From assembly GCF_008329535.1 (NCBI RefSeq), contig NZ_NPKR01000002.1, positions 1-64,000 of the forward strand: a stretch of 64,000 nucleotides of DNA. The letters run 5' to 3'. The translations under genes were made by a program, and so were the position numbers. Under the pieces are notes generated by a model. That model made no database searches and had not been told where the DNA came from. It worked only from the letters and a program-made list of their open reading frames with translations. Source of the stretch: Mycolicibacterium sp. P1-18. Its GTDB lineage: Bacteria; Actinomycetota; Actinomycetes; Mycobacteriales; Mycobacteriaceae. How positions within the stretch are numbered: position 1 is the stretch's first letter; each line of letters begins with the position of its first letter. Shown piece by piece: positions 38,307-48,272 of this stretch.

Positions 38307-39196
38307 TGGCACTCGCGAAGTTCAAGCCCACCCGCAGTGAACTCCTGCCCGGCCAGAAGCGGCTCGGTGTCGGTTCCGTCGTCGCCGACATCGGGTTGAT
38401 CGGGTGGTTCGTCTTCTCGCTGTTCCCCATCGTGTGGATGGTGATCCTGGCGCTGAAGAACGCCGAGGAGCAGACCAGCACCTACTTCCAGTTCAGCCCG
38501 AGTTGGTCGAACTTCGCCACGGTGCTCTCCGACAAGGGCACTCAGATGACGAGCGTCGACTTCAAGACCGCGATGCTGACCAGCTTGATCAACTGCGGTG
38601 GCGCCGTGATCGTCTCGCTGGTGATCGGCATCCCGGCGGCCTATGCGGCCGGGCGCTGGAAGTACAAGGGCAGCAACGACTTGATGTTCCAGATGCTGTC
38701 GTTCCGGTTCGCCCCGGAGCTGATGGTGATCGTTCCGCTGTTCGTCATCTACAACCAGATCGGGCTGTTCGACACCAAGGTCGGGATGATCTGGGTGCTG
38801 CAACTGGTCACCATGCCGCTGGTGGTGTGGATCCTGCGGTCCTACTTCGAGGACCTGCCGGAGGACCTGGAGCAGGCGGCACTGCTCGACGGATACAGCC
38901 GCACCCGGGCGTTCGTCATGGTGGCGCTGCCCATCGTGCGACCCGGCATCGCGGCCGCCGCGCTGCTGGCGTTCATCTTCGCCTGGAACAACTACGTCTT
39001 CCCGCTGATCCTGGCCGACAGCAACGCCGGCACGGTGACCGTCGCCATCACCAAGTTCCTCGGCGGCGGCGGGCAGGCGTACTACAACCTCACGGCCGCG
39101 GCGGCGATCATCGCCGCGCTGCCACCACTGATATTGGCGCTCACCATCCAGAGATATCTGGTGCGGGGCTTGTCCTTTGGGGCGGTGAAGGCCTGA
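38306..39196 (+). CDS. ABC sugar/polyol permease 2 (MalG/UgpE type)
   Basis: This is a 296-aa six-helix membrane protein. The EAA motif is LPEDLEQAALLDGYSRTRAFVMVALPIVRPG. It carries the MalG-type C-terminus (QRYLVRGLSFGAVKA). It starts at the ATG in TAATG and ends in TGATG with the ATPase gene, so subunits are translated in a chain. Confidence 0.93.
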   Translation: MALAKFKPTRSELLPGQKRLGVGSVVADIGLIGWFVFSLFPIVWMVILALKNAEEQTSTYFQFSPSWSNFATVLSDKGTQMTSVDFKTAMLTSLINCGGAVIVSLVIGIPAAYAAGRWKYKGSNDLMFQMLSFRFAPELMVIVPLFVIYNQIGLFDTKVGMIWVLQLVTMPLVVWILRSYFEDLPEDLEQAALLDGYSRTRAFVMVALPIVRPGIAAAALLAFIFAWNNYVFPLILADSNAGTVTVAITKFLGGGGQAYYNLTAAAAIIAALPPLILALTIQRYLVRGLSFGAVKA

Positions 39197-40323
39197 TGGC
39201 TACGTTGACCCTCAAGGGGCTGTCCAAGTCCTACGGAAAGACCCAGGCGGTGCGTGACCTCTCGGTCGACATCGCAGACGGCGAGTTCTTCGTCATCCTC
39301 GGGCCCAGCGGCGCGGGGAAGACGACGACGCTGAAGTCGGTGGCCGGCCTGGTCGACGTCGACGGCGGCTCGGTGACCATCGGCGGCAACGACGTCACCC
39401 TGGTCGAGCCCTATCACCGCAACGTCGCCATGGCCTTCGAGAGCTACGCGCTCTACCCGCAGAAGACGGTCAGCGAAAATCTGGCGTCGCCGTTGAAGTC
39501 CGGACGGACGGGCAAGTACACCGACGCGCAGCAGAAGGAGCGCATCGACCAGGTCACCACGACACTCGGAATCAACCACCTGCTCAAGCGGTTCCCCCGG
39601 GAACTGTCCAACGGCCAGCGGCAGCGGGTGGCCCTCGGTCGGGTGCTGGTGCGGCCCGCCGACGTCTATCTGCTCGACGAACCGCTCAGCCACCTGGACG
39701 CGAAACTGCGGGCCGCGATGCGGGCCGAGCTCAAGCAACTCGGCGCCATGTCGAAGACCACCACGGTCTACGTCACCCACGACTACCAGGAGGCACTGGC
39801 CCTCGGTGACCGCATCGCGGTGCTGAGGGAGGGTGCGCTGGTGCAGATCGGCACCCCGGAGGAGATCTGGCGCCGTCCCGCCGACACCTTCGTCGCCCGT
39901 GCGCTAGGGCAGCCGGAGATCAACCTGCTCGACGGCGAGGTCGAGGACGGCCGGATTCGGCTGGGCGGCGGCGCGTTCGACGTGCCGGTACCGGCCGGAG
40001 TCGACGTCCGCGGGGGAGACCGCGTGCGGGTGGGCCTGCGGCCCTGCGACCTCCACGTGATCGCCGGTCCGAGTACGGACGGTGCCGCGCCGCGGTTGAC
40101 GGGCACGATCACCCTCGCCGAACGGCTCGGTCGCAACATCGAGCTGACGGTGGACATGGGCGGCGAGCAGTTGATCGTGCTGGCCTCCGGACGCGAAGGC
40201 GTCGACGAGGGCGGCCAGGTGTCGATGACCGTGGCCGAGCACGACATCCACGTGTTCGCCGCGGGGGAGGGTGACACCTCCCGACTGGGCGCAGGGCACG
40301 AGACCTTGGAGGCAGCACAGTGA
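39196..40323 (+). CDS. ABC transporter ATP-binding protein 1 (UgpC/MsmX type, polyol subgroup)
   Basis: This is a 375-aa CUT1 ATPase. Walker A is GPSGAGKTTT, the signature is LSNGQRQRV, Walker B is VYLLDEPLSHLD, and the switch His is in YVTHDYQEA. The Q-loop reads FESYALYP, with Glu in place of the usual Gln. The C-terminal ~110 residues form the TOBE/regulatory domain. It is followed by a second, different ATPase, so the transporter likely uses a heterodimeric ATPase pair, as the GlpS/GlpT glycerol transporter does. Confidence 0.93.
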   Translation: MATLTLKGLSKSYGKTQAVRDLSVDIADGEFFVILGPSGAGKTTTLKSVAGLVDVDGGSVTIGGNDVTLVEPYHRNVAMAFESYALYPQKTVSENLASPLKSGRTGKYTDAQQKERIDQVTTTLGINHLLKRFPRELSNGQRQRVALGRVLVRPADVYLLDEPLSHLDAKLRAAMRAELKQLGAMSKTTTVYVTHDYQEALALGDRIAVLREGALVQIGTPEEIWRRPADTFVARALGQPEINLLDGEVEDGRIRLGGGAFDVPVPAGVDVRGGDRVRVGLRPCDLHVIAGPSTDGAAPRLTGTITLAERLGRNIELTVDMGGEQLIVLASGREGVDEGGQVSMTVAEHDIHVFAAGEGDTSRLGAGHETLEAAQ

Positions 40324-41456
40324 CCACCACGACCACCGCGGCGGCGGGTCCGACCACGGCCACGGCCCAGAGCCTGACCCTGACCGACCTGGTGAAGACC
40401 TACATGGCCAAGGGGCGTGAGAGCTTCGCCGCGGTGAAGGGCATCAACCTCGACATCGCGCCGGGTGAGCTGATCGCGCTGCTGGGTCCCTCCGGCTGCG
40501 GCAAGACCACGACCCTGCGGATGATTGCCGGGCTGGAGACCGTCACCAGCGGCTCCATCAAGATCGGCGACCGGGAGATCTCGCAGCTGCCCGCGTCCAA
40601 GCGCGGAATCGGCGTCGGCTTCGAGAGTTACGCGCTGTACCCGCCGATGTCGGTGCGCGAGAACCTGCTCTACGGACTCAAGGCGCGCAAGGTCAAGGGC
40701 GCCGATCAGATGGTGTCGTCGATCAGCACCCGGCTGGAGATGGACGACCTGATGGACCTGCGTCCCGCGGGGCTGTCCAGCGGCCAGAAGCAGCGCGTGG
40801 CACTCGCACGGGCCCTGGTGCGCAACCCACCCGTGCTGCTGCTCGACGAGCCGCTGAGCCACCTCGACGCCTCGGCCCGGCAACGGGTTCGGCGCGAATT
40901 GAAGGTGCTGCAAAGAGAATTCGGCTACACCACGATCGTGGTCACCCACGACCAGGTGGAGGCGCTCTCGCTGGCCGACCGACTCGCCGTGATGGACGCC
41001 GGGGTGGTGCAGCAGTTCGGCACGCCCGACGAGGTGTTCGACGACCCGGCCAACCTGTTCGTCGCCCAGTTCGTCGGCGAGCCGCAGATCAACGTGGTCC
41101 GCGGCGTGGCAAGGTCCGACGGCGGCAAGGTCCGCGTCGAGATCGGTTCGGGCTCGGGGTCTTTGGAGACCACCGTGACCGGCGTGGCCGACGGCACCGA
41201 GGTGTCGGTGGGCATTCGGCCGCAGGACGCCACCATGTCGGCCGGGCAGGGGACGGGGTTGCACACCACCGTCGCCTACTTCGAGCACCTCTTGGAGTTC
41301 GGCCTGGCCACCACGACGGTGGCCGGGGTGGAGGAGGGCATCGTCGTGCAGACGCCCGCGCAGGAACGCTACGAACCCGAGCAGACGGTTGTCGTCGGTG
41401 CACCGCCCGAGCGGGTGTACCTCTTCGACACCGAGACCGGAGATCGACTGCGATGA
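40320..41456 (+). CDS. ABC transporter ATP-binding protein 2 (UgpC/MsmX type, polyol subgroup)
   Basis: This is a 378-aa ATPase with a Thr/Ala-rich N-terminal tail. Walker A is GPSGCGKTTT, the signature is LSSGQKQRV, Walker B is VLLLDEPLSHLD, and the switch His is in VVTHDQVEA. As in its partner the Q-loop is FESYALYP (Glu for Gln). The C-terminal TOBE region ends with [14 protein letters not shown]. The GTG start overlaps the preceding stop (GTGA), and its own stop overlaps the kinase start (ATGA). Confidence 0.93.
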   Translation: MTTTTTAAAGPTTATAQSLTLTDLVKTYMAKGRESFAAVKGINLDIAPGELIALLGPSGCGKTTTLRMIAGLETVTSGSIKIGDREISQLPASKRGIGVGFESYALYPPMSVRENLLYGLKARKVKGADQMVSSISTRLEMDDLMDLRPAGLSSGQKQRVALARALVRNPPVLLLDEPLSHLDASARQRVRRELKVLQREFGYTTIVVTHDQVEALSLADRLAVMDAGVVQQFGTPDEVFDDPANLFVAQFVGEPQINVVRGVARSDGGKVRVEIGSGSGSLETTVTGVADGTEVSVGIRPQDATMSAGQGTGLHTTVAYFEHLLEFGLATTTVAGVEEGIVVQTPAQERYEPEQTVVVGAPPERVYLFDTETGDRLR

Positions 41457-43198
41457 CGAAGTTGTTCAACGACCCGGCGCGGTTCACCGAGGACATGCTC
41501 GTCGGCTTCCTGGACGCCAATGCGACGTACGTCGCGGGCGTCCCCGGCGGCGTGGTGCGCGCGCACGAGACTCCACCGGGCAAGGTCGCCGTCGTCATCG
41601 GCGGCGGCTCGGGGCACTATCCGGCGTTCTGCGGAACGGTCGGACCGGGCTTCGCCGACGGCGCCGTGGTGGGCAACATCTTCACCTCGCCGTCCGCCGA
41701 GGAGGCCGCGTCGGTGGCGCGCGCCGCCCACGGTGACGCCGGCGTGCTGCTGACCACCGGCAACTACGCGGGCGACGTCATGAACTTCACGCTCGCCGTC
41801 ACCCAGTTGCGCAGCGAGGGCATCGACGCCGAGTACTTCGCGGTCACCGACGACGTGGCCAGCGCGCCGAAGGGCGAGGAGGCCAAGCGCCGCGGCATCG
41901 CCGGCGACTTCACCGTCTTCAAGTGCGCCAGTGCCGCCGCGGAGGACGGGCTCGACCTGGCCGGCGTGGTCCGTGTCGCGGAAGCCGCCAACGCGGCGAC
42001 CCGCACACTCGGCGTGGCCTTCGACGGATGCACGTTGCCCGGTGCGGACCATCCGCTGTTCACCGTGCCCGAGGGACACATGGGACTTGGGCTCGGCATC
42101 CACGGTGAGCCCGGCGTGGCCGACGAGGTCATGCCGACCGCCGAGGAGCTGGCGCACACCCTCGTCGAGGGCGTGCTGGCCGACTACGCCGACTCGGGCT
42201 CCACCCGAATCGCGGTGATCCTCAACGGGCTCGGCCGCACGAAGTACGAGGAGCTGTTCGTCGTGTGGGGCACGGCGTCGCGATTGCTGCGGGACCGCGG
42301 CTACGAGATCGTCGAGCCCGAGGTCGGCGAACTGGTCACCAGCCTCGACATGGCAGGGTGCTCGCTGACGGTGATGTGGCTCGACGACGAGCTCGAGAAG
42401 TACTGGACGGCACCGGCCGACACCCCCGCGTACCGCAAGGGCGTTGCGGGACAGCGTGATTTGGGTGAGCGGCGCAGCGACGCCGCCGCCGACGCGGCCG
42501 CCCCCACGCAGGACGTGGCGGAGCTCGCCGACGACGACGGACGGGCCGGCGGGCGGTTCGTCGTGAGGGCACTCGACGCCGTGGCGGGCATGCTGGCCGG
42601 CGTCGAAGAGGAACTGGGCCGCATCGACGCCGTCGCCGGAGACGGTGACCACGGTCGCGGCATGGTCAAGGGCTCCTCGGCGGCGCGCGTCGCAGCGGCC
42701 GCGGCCGCCAAGAGCGGTGCGGGCCAGGGTTCGGTCCTCGCGGCGGCGGGCCGGGAGTGGGCCGCGAAGGCGGGCGGGACCTCCGGGGTGCTGTGGGGCG
42801 CGTTGCTCAACGCCGTCGGCGCCCGGCTGGGGGACACCGGGCGGCCGGACTCGGACACCGTCGCGGCGGCGATGAGGGACGGCTACGACGCCCTCATCCA
42901 ACTCGGCGGCGCCTCGCCGGGAGACAAGACGATGCTCGACGCCATGCTTCCGTTCGTCGAGGAGCTGCAGCGCCGGGTGTCCGACGGCGAGTCGTGGCAG
43001 GCTTCATGGCGGGCCGCCGCTCAGGTCGCCACCGATGCGGCTCGCGGCACGGCGGAGATGCGACCACGAGTCGGACGGGCCCGACCGCTCGCAGAGCGCA
43101 GCGTCGGAACCCCCGACGCCGGCGCGACGTCGTTGGCGATGATCGCCCACACCGTCGCCGACTGCTTCGCACCCAAAGCCGAGGGAGAGACTCGATGA
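41453..43198 (+). CDS. Dihydroxyacetone-kinase family protein (DhaK+DhaL fusion), probable tetrulose kinase
   Basis: This is a 581-aa ATP-type kinase. The DhaK domain (1-~330) has [10 protein letters not shown] (H55), NYAGDVMNF (D108) and GIHGEPG (H217, the substrate-binding His). The DhaL domain (~365-581) has DGDHGRGM (397-404), ADP/Mg binding. The usual GHEPAH is GHYPAF here, which I associate with the four-carbon ketose kinases of this family. DerK/LerK of M. smegmatis phosphorylate D- or L-erythrulose. The linked RpiB-type isomerase favours the D-erythrulose-4-phosphate route. It overlaps both neighbours as ATGA. Confidence 0.9.
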   Translation: MTKLFNDPARFTEDMLVGFLDANATYVAGVPGGVVRAHETPPGKVAVVIGGGSGHYPAFCGTVGPGFADGAVVGNIFTSPSAEEAASVARAAHGDAGVLLTTGNYAGDVMNFTLAVTQLRSEGIDAEYFAVTDDVASAPKGEEAKRRGIAGDFTVFKCASAAAEDGLDLAGVVRVAEAANAATRTLGVAFDGCTLPGADHPLFTVPEGHMGLGLGIHGEPGVADEVMPTAEELAHTLVEGVLADYADSGSTRIAVILNGLGRTKYEELFVVWGTASRLLRDRGYEIVEPEVGELVTSLDMAGCSLTVMWLDDELEKYWTAPADTPAYRKGVAGQRDLGERRSDAAADAAAPTQDVAELADDDGRAGGRFVVRALDAVAGMLAGVEEELGRIDAVAGDGDHGRGMVKGSSAARVAAAAAAKSGAGQGSVLAAAGREWAAKAGGTSGVLWGALLNAVGARLGDTGRPDSDTVAAAMRDGYDALIQLGGASPGDKTMLDAMLPFVEELQRRVSDGESWQASWRAAAQVATDAARGTAEMRPRVGRARPLAERSVGTPDAGATSLAMIAHTVADCFAPKAEGETR

Positions 43199-43665
43199 CC
43201 GGACTACGAATCGTCGTCGGATGCGACGACGCTGGATCCGAATACAAGGAGGCCCTCAAGAGGGACCTGATGGCCGACGACCGCGTCTCCGACGTCACCG
43301 ACGTCGGCGTCGGCACCGACGAACACACGGCGTACCCGCACGTCGCGGTCGCCGCTGCCCGGCTCGTCGCCGAGGGCAAGGCCGACCGCGCACTGCTGGT
43401 GTGCGGAACCGGTCTGGGCGTCGCGATCAGTGCCAACAAGGTCCCCGGAATCCGCGCAGTCACCGCGCACGACGGGTTCTCGGTCGAGCGGTCGGTGCTG
43501 TCGAACAACGCTCAGGTGCTGTGCTTCGGGCAACGCGTGATCGGGCTCGAACTGGCCCGGCGACTGGCTCGCGAATGGCTGGGCTACGAATTCGACCCGA
43601 ACAGTGCCTCGGCCGAGAAGGTCGACGCAATCTGCAGTTACGAATCGGAGTCCGTCGCACCCTGA
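43195..43665 (+). CDS. RpiB/LacAB-family sugar-phosphate isomerase (DerI-like)
   Basis: This is a 156-aa aldose-ketose isomerase. It has the GCDDAG motif at residues ~8-13, [15 protein letters not shown] and the catalytic loop [27 protein letters not shown], with Cys as the base. In this operon it would convert D-erythrulose-4-phosphate to D-erythrose-4-phosphate, as M. smegmatis DerI does; classic ribose-5-phosphate isomerase B is the alternative. The ATG overlaps the kinase stop. It is the last operon gene. Confidence 0.9.
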   Translation: MTGLRIVVGCDDAGSEYKEALKRDLMADDRVSDVTDVGVGTDEHTAYPHVAVAAARLVAEGKADRALLVCGTGLGVAISANKVPGIRAVTAHDGFSVERSVLSNNAQVLCFGQRVIGLELARRLAREWLGYEFDPNSASAEKVDAICSYESESVAP

Positions 43666-43972
43666 TCGGGTCGTGCGCAGTTTGCGACCAAATTTGTTGT
43701 GACAGTGAAGTCGGGGTTCCCGGCTTTCCCGCAGTTGAGCTGGACTTTCGGTTCCGGAATTCTTGGTCAGCGACGAAATGTGGCGGTGACGTGCGAATCG
43801 AGTGGCGGGCTCCGGCCGTGATTGGTGACATGACGCGGAAATGACGATGTTTGCCATTGTTGGTCAACGCATCCGTTTCACGGCACAATCTCGGTAGCTG
43901 GGCCCAATGATGTGGGACGATTGTCGGTAAGTGCCCGCCGTCTGGGCCGCAAGCTGGTACGAGGAGGTCGCC
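43666..43972. other. 307-bp gap, AT-richer than surroundings, no gene found
   Basis: No convincing ORF, tRNA or strong terminator is seen. The stretch around 43680-43900 has several T-rich and A-rich patches that are uncommon in this window. It separates the polyol operon from the exported-protein gene and should contain that gene's promoter. Only its ribosome site GAGGAGG (43961-43967) is clear. Confidence 0.6.
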
Positions 43973-45274
43973 TTGCCAACGCCCATGCGCATCGCTGCGG
44001 GCGCCTGCGTGCTCTCGACCGGTTTCATGATCACCGGTGCCGGGGGAGCGGTCGCCTCGGCGGACGTCGACTCCGACGGCTCGTCGCCCACCACGTCGAG
44101 CGGCGCAACCACCGGCTCGATCGGCACGTTCGCCGACAGCGTCCGCAAGGCCGTCGAGAACTCGTTGCAAGGCACGGTGCAGGGTGTCACCGGCACGCTG
44201 AGCACCCTCGCCAAGCCCGGCCAGATTCCGTCGAGCATCCCCAAGTCGCCGAGGACCACGTTCGGCGGCAGCCCCACGGTCCACGGCAGCACGGCGCCCA
44301 CCACCGCCCCCACGTCCGACGCCCCGGTGGAGCAGAGTCCGACCGCACCCGAGCAGACCGCACCCGAGCAGACCGCACCGGTGCTGACCACCCCCGAACA
44401 ACAGGCGGACCCGGCCCCCGTGCCGGCGCCGCCCGTCGTGGCCCCGCAGCCCGGCCGAAACCCGGCCGCGCCGGTGGCGAACGCCGTCGCCTCACTCGCC
44501 AACTCGATTGCCGCGGTCCCCGGCGTCGTCGTCGCCCTGCCCGGTTCGACGACACCCGTCTCCGACGTGCTCGCCTCCCTGCAGAACGTCATCACCTCCG
44601 CCGGCGACGCCGGCACGTCGCTCACGATGCTGCCGTCCGACCTGGCCGGTCTCCTCGGCGTGGGCACCGGGGTGCCGACTCCCTCCATCGGAGCGGCGAC
44701 CGGCCTGCCCCGGCAGATGAGGACCGTCGCCGCCGATCCCGCGGTGCCCGTGTGGTCCGCGGCACCCGACCTTCCCGCCCTGCTCGGCGCGACGGGCGGT
44801 CCCGTCCCCGCCGCGACCGGCGTTCCAGCCGTCTCGACGGACGTCTTCACCAGAGGCCCCGTCAGCACTCCCGCCGTCGAGGCGCCGCCGGCGAGCAACC
44901 CGGAACCGGCCGGCAAGAACGACACGCTCTCCAAGGTGGAGCACGCCATCGGCGCATTCGTCGCCACGGTGTCGCTGACCGCGCTGGCCGCCTGGGCTCT
45001 GCCCGGAATCCTCGGACTGCTCACGACGTGCGCCGCGGGCATCCGCGTCGGTTACCGCCAGGCCAAGGCCGCGTCGGCGTTGCCGCACACGGCGCTCTCG
45101 CGGTTCGTCGGCTCCGGACCGGTCGGCGTCGTTCGCTCCAGCTCTCAGGTCGAGATGCGTTCGCGCACGTCGCGCGTCACGCAACCCGCCGCACGGAAGG
45201 CGCACGCTCGGCCGGCCCTGCGCGTCGTGGGCGCGGAATCCTCGAACACGCAGGTGCTCGACAAGGCCGTCTAG
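43973..45274 (+). CDS. Exported Pro/Ala/Thr-rich protein with C-terminal membrane segment and GYRQAKA tail
   Basis: This is a 433-aa protein with no recognised enzyme domain. The TTG at 43973 is preferred because GAGGAGG lies 5 bases before it; the ATG four codons on is the alternative. A signal peptide ends near AVASA-DV. The middle is low-complexity (PEQTAPEQTAP, APVPAPP) followed by a more ordered part with VPGVVVALPGSTTPVSDVLASLQNV. Near residue 345 there is a hydrophobic helix (AWALPGILGLLTTCAAG) ending GIRVGYRQAKA, then a basic ~70-residue tail that is presumably cytoplasmic. It shares the tail motif with the gene at 51086. A surface-anchored or cell-envelope protein is inferred. Confidence 0.78.
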   Translation: MPTPMRIAAGACVLSTGFMITGAGGAVASADVDSDGSSPTTSSGATTGSIGTFADSVRKAVENSLQGTVQGVTGTLSTLAKPGQIPSSIPKSPRTTFGGSPTVHGSTAPTTAPTSDAPVEQSPTAPEQTAPEQTAPVLTTPEQQADPAPVPAPPVVAPQPGRNPAAPVANAVASLANSIAAVPGVVVALPGSTTPVSDVLASLQNVITSAGDAGTSLTMLPSDLAGLLGVGTGVPTPSIGAATGLPRQMRTVAADPAVPVWSAAPDLPALLGATGGPVPAATGVPAVSTDVFTRGPVSTPAVEAPPASNPEPAGKNDTLSKVEHAIGAFVATVSLTALAAWALPGILGLLTTCAAGIRVGYRQAKAASALPHTALSRFVGSGPVGVVRSSSQVEMRSRTSRVTQPAARKAHARPALRVVGAESSNTQVLDKAV

Positions 45275-45363
45275 GCCGCCGAGGTCAACTCGTCACCTGG
45301 CGTGCATTGACACGTCACGCGGTGATTGCTCAGTCGCTGTCCAACTGAAGCACCGTGGCCGCC

Positions 45364-46206
45364 ATGAGCACTGCCTCCGTACTCATCGCCGCTGATCAAC
45401 CCACCGCCGGATCGCCCAATGCGGCGACGACGCCGCGCTACACGCTGTTGCTCTCCACCGATCCCACGCTCGTCGACGACGCCCAACGCCTGCGTCACGA
45501 GGTGTTCACCTCAGAGCCCGGATTCGACCTCGTCGGGGGACTCGACGGGCGGGACTCCGATCGCTTCGACGAATACTGCGACCACCTCCTGGTCAGGGAG
45601 GACCAGTCCGGCGAACTCGTCGGCTGCTACCGGATGCTGCCGCCTCCTGGCGCGATCGCCGCAGGCGGTCTCTACAGCGCCACCGAGTTCGACGTCGCCG
45701 AACTCGACCCGCTGCGGCCGTCCCTGGTGGAGATGGGGCGCGCCGTGGTGCGCGCGGATCACCGCAACGGCGGTGTCGTCCTGCTGATGTGGGCCGGCAT
45801 CCTGGCCTACCTCGACCGCAGCGGCTACGACTACGTCACCGGCTGCGTGTCGGTACCCGTGCAGGGCGCCCCCGACGAGACGCCGGGCGCCCAGATCCGG
45901 GCCGTCCGCGACTTCGTCCGCACGCGTCACCGCTCACCGTTCACCGTCCACCCGCACCGGCCGGTCGTCCTGGACGGCAAGGGACTCGACGAGATCGTGC
46001 CACCCGCCCGCGCCACGCTGCCGCCGCTGATGCGCGGGTACCTGCGGCTGGGTGCCGAGGTGTGCGGCGACCCGGCCCACGACCCCGACTTCGGCGTCGG
46101 CGACTTCCCCGCCCTGCTCGACAAGCGCCACGCCGACGTCCGCTACCTGCAGCGCCTGCGCTCGGTGTCGCAGGCGAGCGAGCTGACCGACGGGGCGCCC
46201 CGATGA
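45364..46206 (+). CDS. GNAT-fold N-acyltransferase, OlsB-like (Rv3027c type)
   Basis: This is a 280-aa protein. The core [37 protein letters not shown] and [31 protein letters not shown] match the ornithine-acyl-ACP N-acyltransferase-like group (hemolysin-like/OlsB). It would transfer a fatty acyl group to the amine of an amino acid. It is followed by a PlsC-type acyltransferase with an ATGA overlap, the layout of OlsB-OlsA for ornithine-type lipids. ATG 45364 is used; a GTG three codons earlier is possible. It marks the return to M. tuberculosis gene order after the accessory stretch. Confidence 0.87.
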   Translation: MSTASVLIAADQPTAGSPNAATTPRYTLLLSTDPTLVDDAQRLRHEVFTSEPGFDLVGGLDGRDSDRFDEYCDHLLVREDQSGELVGCYRMLPPPGAIAAGGLYSATEFDVAELDPLRPSLVEMGRAVVRADHRNGGVVLLMWAGILAYLDRSGYDYVTGCVSVPVQGAPDETPGAQIRAVRDFVRTRHRSPFTVHPHRPVVLDGKGLDEIVPPARATLPPLMRGYLRLGAEVCGDPAHDPDFGVGDFPALLDKRHADVRYLQRLRSVSQASELTDGAPR

Positions 46207-47054
46207 GCAGTCACGCGGTGGTCGACAGCCCGTGGCTGCCCAGGGCGTCGTGCGACGCGTCGTGCGTTCGGTGCGAGACCGTCGGTGGGGTGCGCCGCGT
46301 CGTGATGGTCGTGCGCACGGCGGCGCGCGTCGTGTGCGCACTGCTGGTGCTGCCCACCGCGGTCCTGCTCGCGTTGCCGCTGCCCGGCAAGGCGCGGGCC
46401 CAGCGCCTCTACTGCCGGCTGATGCTGCGCTGCCTCGGCGTGCGGGTCACGACGTCCGGCGGCCCCATCCGCAACCTCAGCGGCGTGCTGGTGGTCAGCG
46501 GCCACGTCTCGTGGGTCGACGTCTTCGTGATCGGCGCGGTACTGCCCGGATCGTTCGTCGCCCGCGCCGACCTGGTCGAGTGGCCCGCACTGGGCGTCCT
46601 CGCCCGGCTCATGAAGGTGATCCCGATCGAACGCGCCAGCCTGCGCCGACTGCCCGAGGTCGTGCGCACCGTCGCCGACAGGTTGGCCGACGGCCAGACG
46701 GTCGTCGCCTTCCCCGAGGGCACGACGTGGTGCGGCGTGGCCTACGGCTCCTTCCGGCCCGCGATGTTCCAGGGCGCCGTCGACGCCGGCCGACCGGTGC
46801 AGCCGCTGCGGCTGAGCTATCACCACCGCGACGGCCAGCCGTCGACCATTCCCGCCTTCATCGGCGACGACTCGCTGCTGCAGTCGGTGCGGCGCGTGGT
46901 CACCGCCCGCCGGACCGTGTGCCGGGTGCGGGTGCAGTCGCTGCAGCTGCCCGGGGACGACCGCCGGGAGCTGGCGGCCAGATGCGAGGCCGCGGTGCGT
47001 GGCGACACGGTCCTCGAGGCCCGTCCGGCCCATGGGCGTGCGCTGGTCGCCTGA
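46203..47054 (+). CDS. 1-acyl-glycerol-3-phosphate-type acyltransferase, OlsA-like (Rv3026c type)
   Basis: This is a 283-aa PlsC-fold protein with an N-terminal membrane segment ([18 protein letters not shown]). The catalytic HX4D is HVSWVD, and the substrate motif is FPEGTT. It acylates a hydroxyl, either of lysophosphatidate or, with its OlsB-like partner, of an acylated amino acid. It begins with an ATGA overlap. The N-terminal ~25 residues contain three Cys (CDASCVRC), unusual for the family. Confidence 0.88.
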   Translation: MSSHAVVDSPWLPRASCDASCVRCETVGGVRRVVMVVRTAARVVCALLVLPTAVLLALPLPGKARAQRLYCRLMLRCLGVRVTTSGGPIRNLSGVLVVSGHVSWVDVFVIGAVLPGSFVARADLVEWPALGVLARLMKVIPIERASLRRLPEVVRTVADRLADGQTVVAFPEGTTWCGVAYGSFRPAMFQGAVDAGRPVQPLRLSYHHRDGQPSTIPAFIGDDSLLQSVRRVVTARRTVCRVRVQSLQLPGDDRRELAARCEAAVRGDTVLEARPAHGRALVA

Positions 47055-47087
47055 GGCCGACCGGCCTGCCGGTATCCTTGACGGGCC

Positions 47088-48272
47088 ATGACCGCCGTCT
47101 ACCTGGATCACGCCGCCACCACCCCGATGCACCCCGTCGCCATCGAGGCCATGACGGCAGCCCTGGCCACGGTCGGCAACGCGTCGTCGCTGCATACCGC
47201 CGGTCGCGCGGCCCGTCGCCGGATGGAGGAGGCGCGCGAGACGCTCGCCCAGCTCCTCGGCGCCCGCCCCTCGGAGATCATCTTCACCGCCGGCGGCACC
47301 GAAAGCGACAATCTCGCGGTCAAGGGCGTCTACTGGGCGCGCCGCGACGCCGATCCCCGGCGCCGCCGGATCGTCACCACCCCGGTCGAGCACCACGCGA
47401 TCCTCGACGCGGTGGAGTGGTTGGTCGAGCACGAGGGCGCCGAGGTCACATGGCTGCCGGTCGGCCCCGATGGCGGGGTCACCACCGCAGCCCTCCGCCA
47501 GGCACTCGAGGACCACGACGACGTCGCCCTGGTGACGATCATGTGGGCCAACAACGAAGTCGGCACCATCATGCCGATCGCCGAGCTGGCCGCGATCGCC
47601 GCGGAGTTCGACGTGCCGATGCACAGCGACGCGATCCAGGCGATCGGCGCGCTGCCGGTCGACTTCGCGGCCAGCGGACTGTCCGCAATGAGCATCGCGG
47701 CCCACAAGTTCGGCGGTCCCACCGGTGTCGGCGCGCTGTTGCTGCGTCGCGACACCGCGTGCGTTCCGCTGCTGCACGGCGGCGGTCAGGAGCGCGACGT
47801 GCGCTCTGGCACCCCCGACGTGGCGGGCGCGGTGTCGATGGCCGCGGCAGCCCAGGTGGCCGTCGACGGCCTGGAGGCCAACCGCGCGCGGATCTCGGCT
47901 CTGCGGGACAAGCTGGTCGACGGGGTGCTGTCGGCCATGGCCGACGTCGACCTCAACGGCGCCGACGGCGACGCCCGGCTTCCGGGCAACACCCACTTCA
48001 CCTTTCGCGGCTGCGAGGGCGACGCCCTGCTGATGTTGTTGGACGCCAAGGGCATCGAGTGCTCCACGGGATCGGCCTGCACGGCCGGCGTGGCCCGCCC
48101 GTCACACGTTCTCATCGCCATGGGCGCCGACCCGGTGAGTGCGCGCGGTTCCCTGCGATTCTCGTTGGGGCACACCAGCACCGAGGCCGACGTGGACGCC
48201 GTGCTTGCGGTGCTGCCCGCCGCGGTGGACCGGGCCCGGCAGGCCGCGCTGGCCAGTGCGGGACAGAAGTAG
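47088..48272 (+). CDS. iscS: Cysteine desulfurase (IscS/NifS type, Rv3025c)
   Basis: This is a 394-aa PLP enzyme. It has [10 protein letters not shown] at the start, the PLP Lys in [11 protein letters not shown], and the catalytic persulfide Cys in [10 protein letters not shown]. It releases sulfur from cysteine for tRNA thiolation and Fe-S assembly. It is directly upstream of mnmA, which receives that sulfur. A TATCCT box lies 9 bases before the ATG. Confidence 0.95.
   Translation: MTAVYLDHAATTPMHPVAIEAMTAALATVGNASSLHTAGRAARRRMEEARETLAQLLGARPSEIIFTAGGTESDNLAVKGVYWARRDADPRRRRIVTTPVEHHAILDAVEWLVEHEGAEVTWLPVGPDGGVTTAALRQALEDHDDVALVTIMWANNEVGTIMPIAELAAIAAEFDVPMHSDAIQAIGALPVDFAASGLSAMSIAAHKFGGPTGVGALLLRRDTACVPLLHGGGQERDVRSGTPDVAGAVSMAAAAQVAVDGLEANRARISALRDKLVDGVLSAMADVDLNGADGDARLPGNTHFTFRGCEGDALLMLLDAKGIECSTGSACTAGVARPSHVLIAMGADPVSARGSLRFSLGHTSTEADVDAVLAVLPAAVDRARQAALASAGQK

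Noticed and set aside
44340..44400. Repeat-like PEQTAPEQTAP segment considered as a tandem-repeat locus
   Set aside because: Only about two and a half short units occur, inside a Pro/Ala/Thr-rich linker. It is ordinary low complexity.
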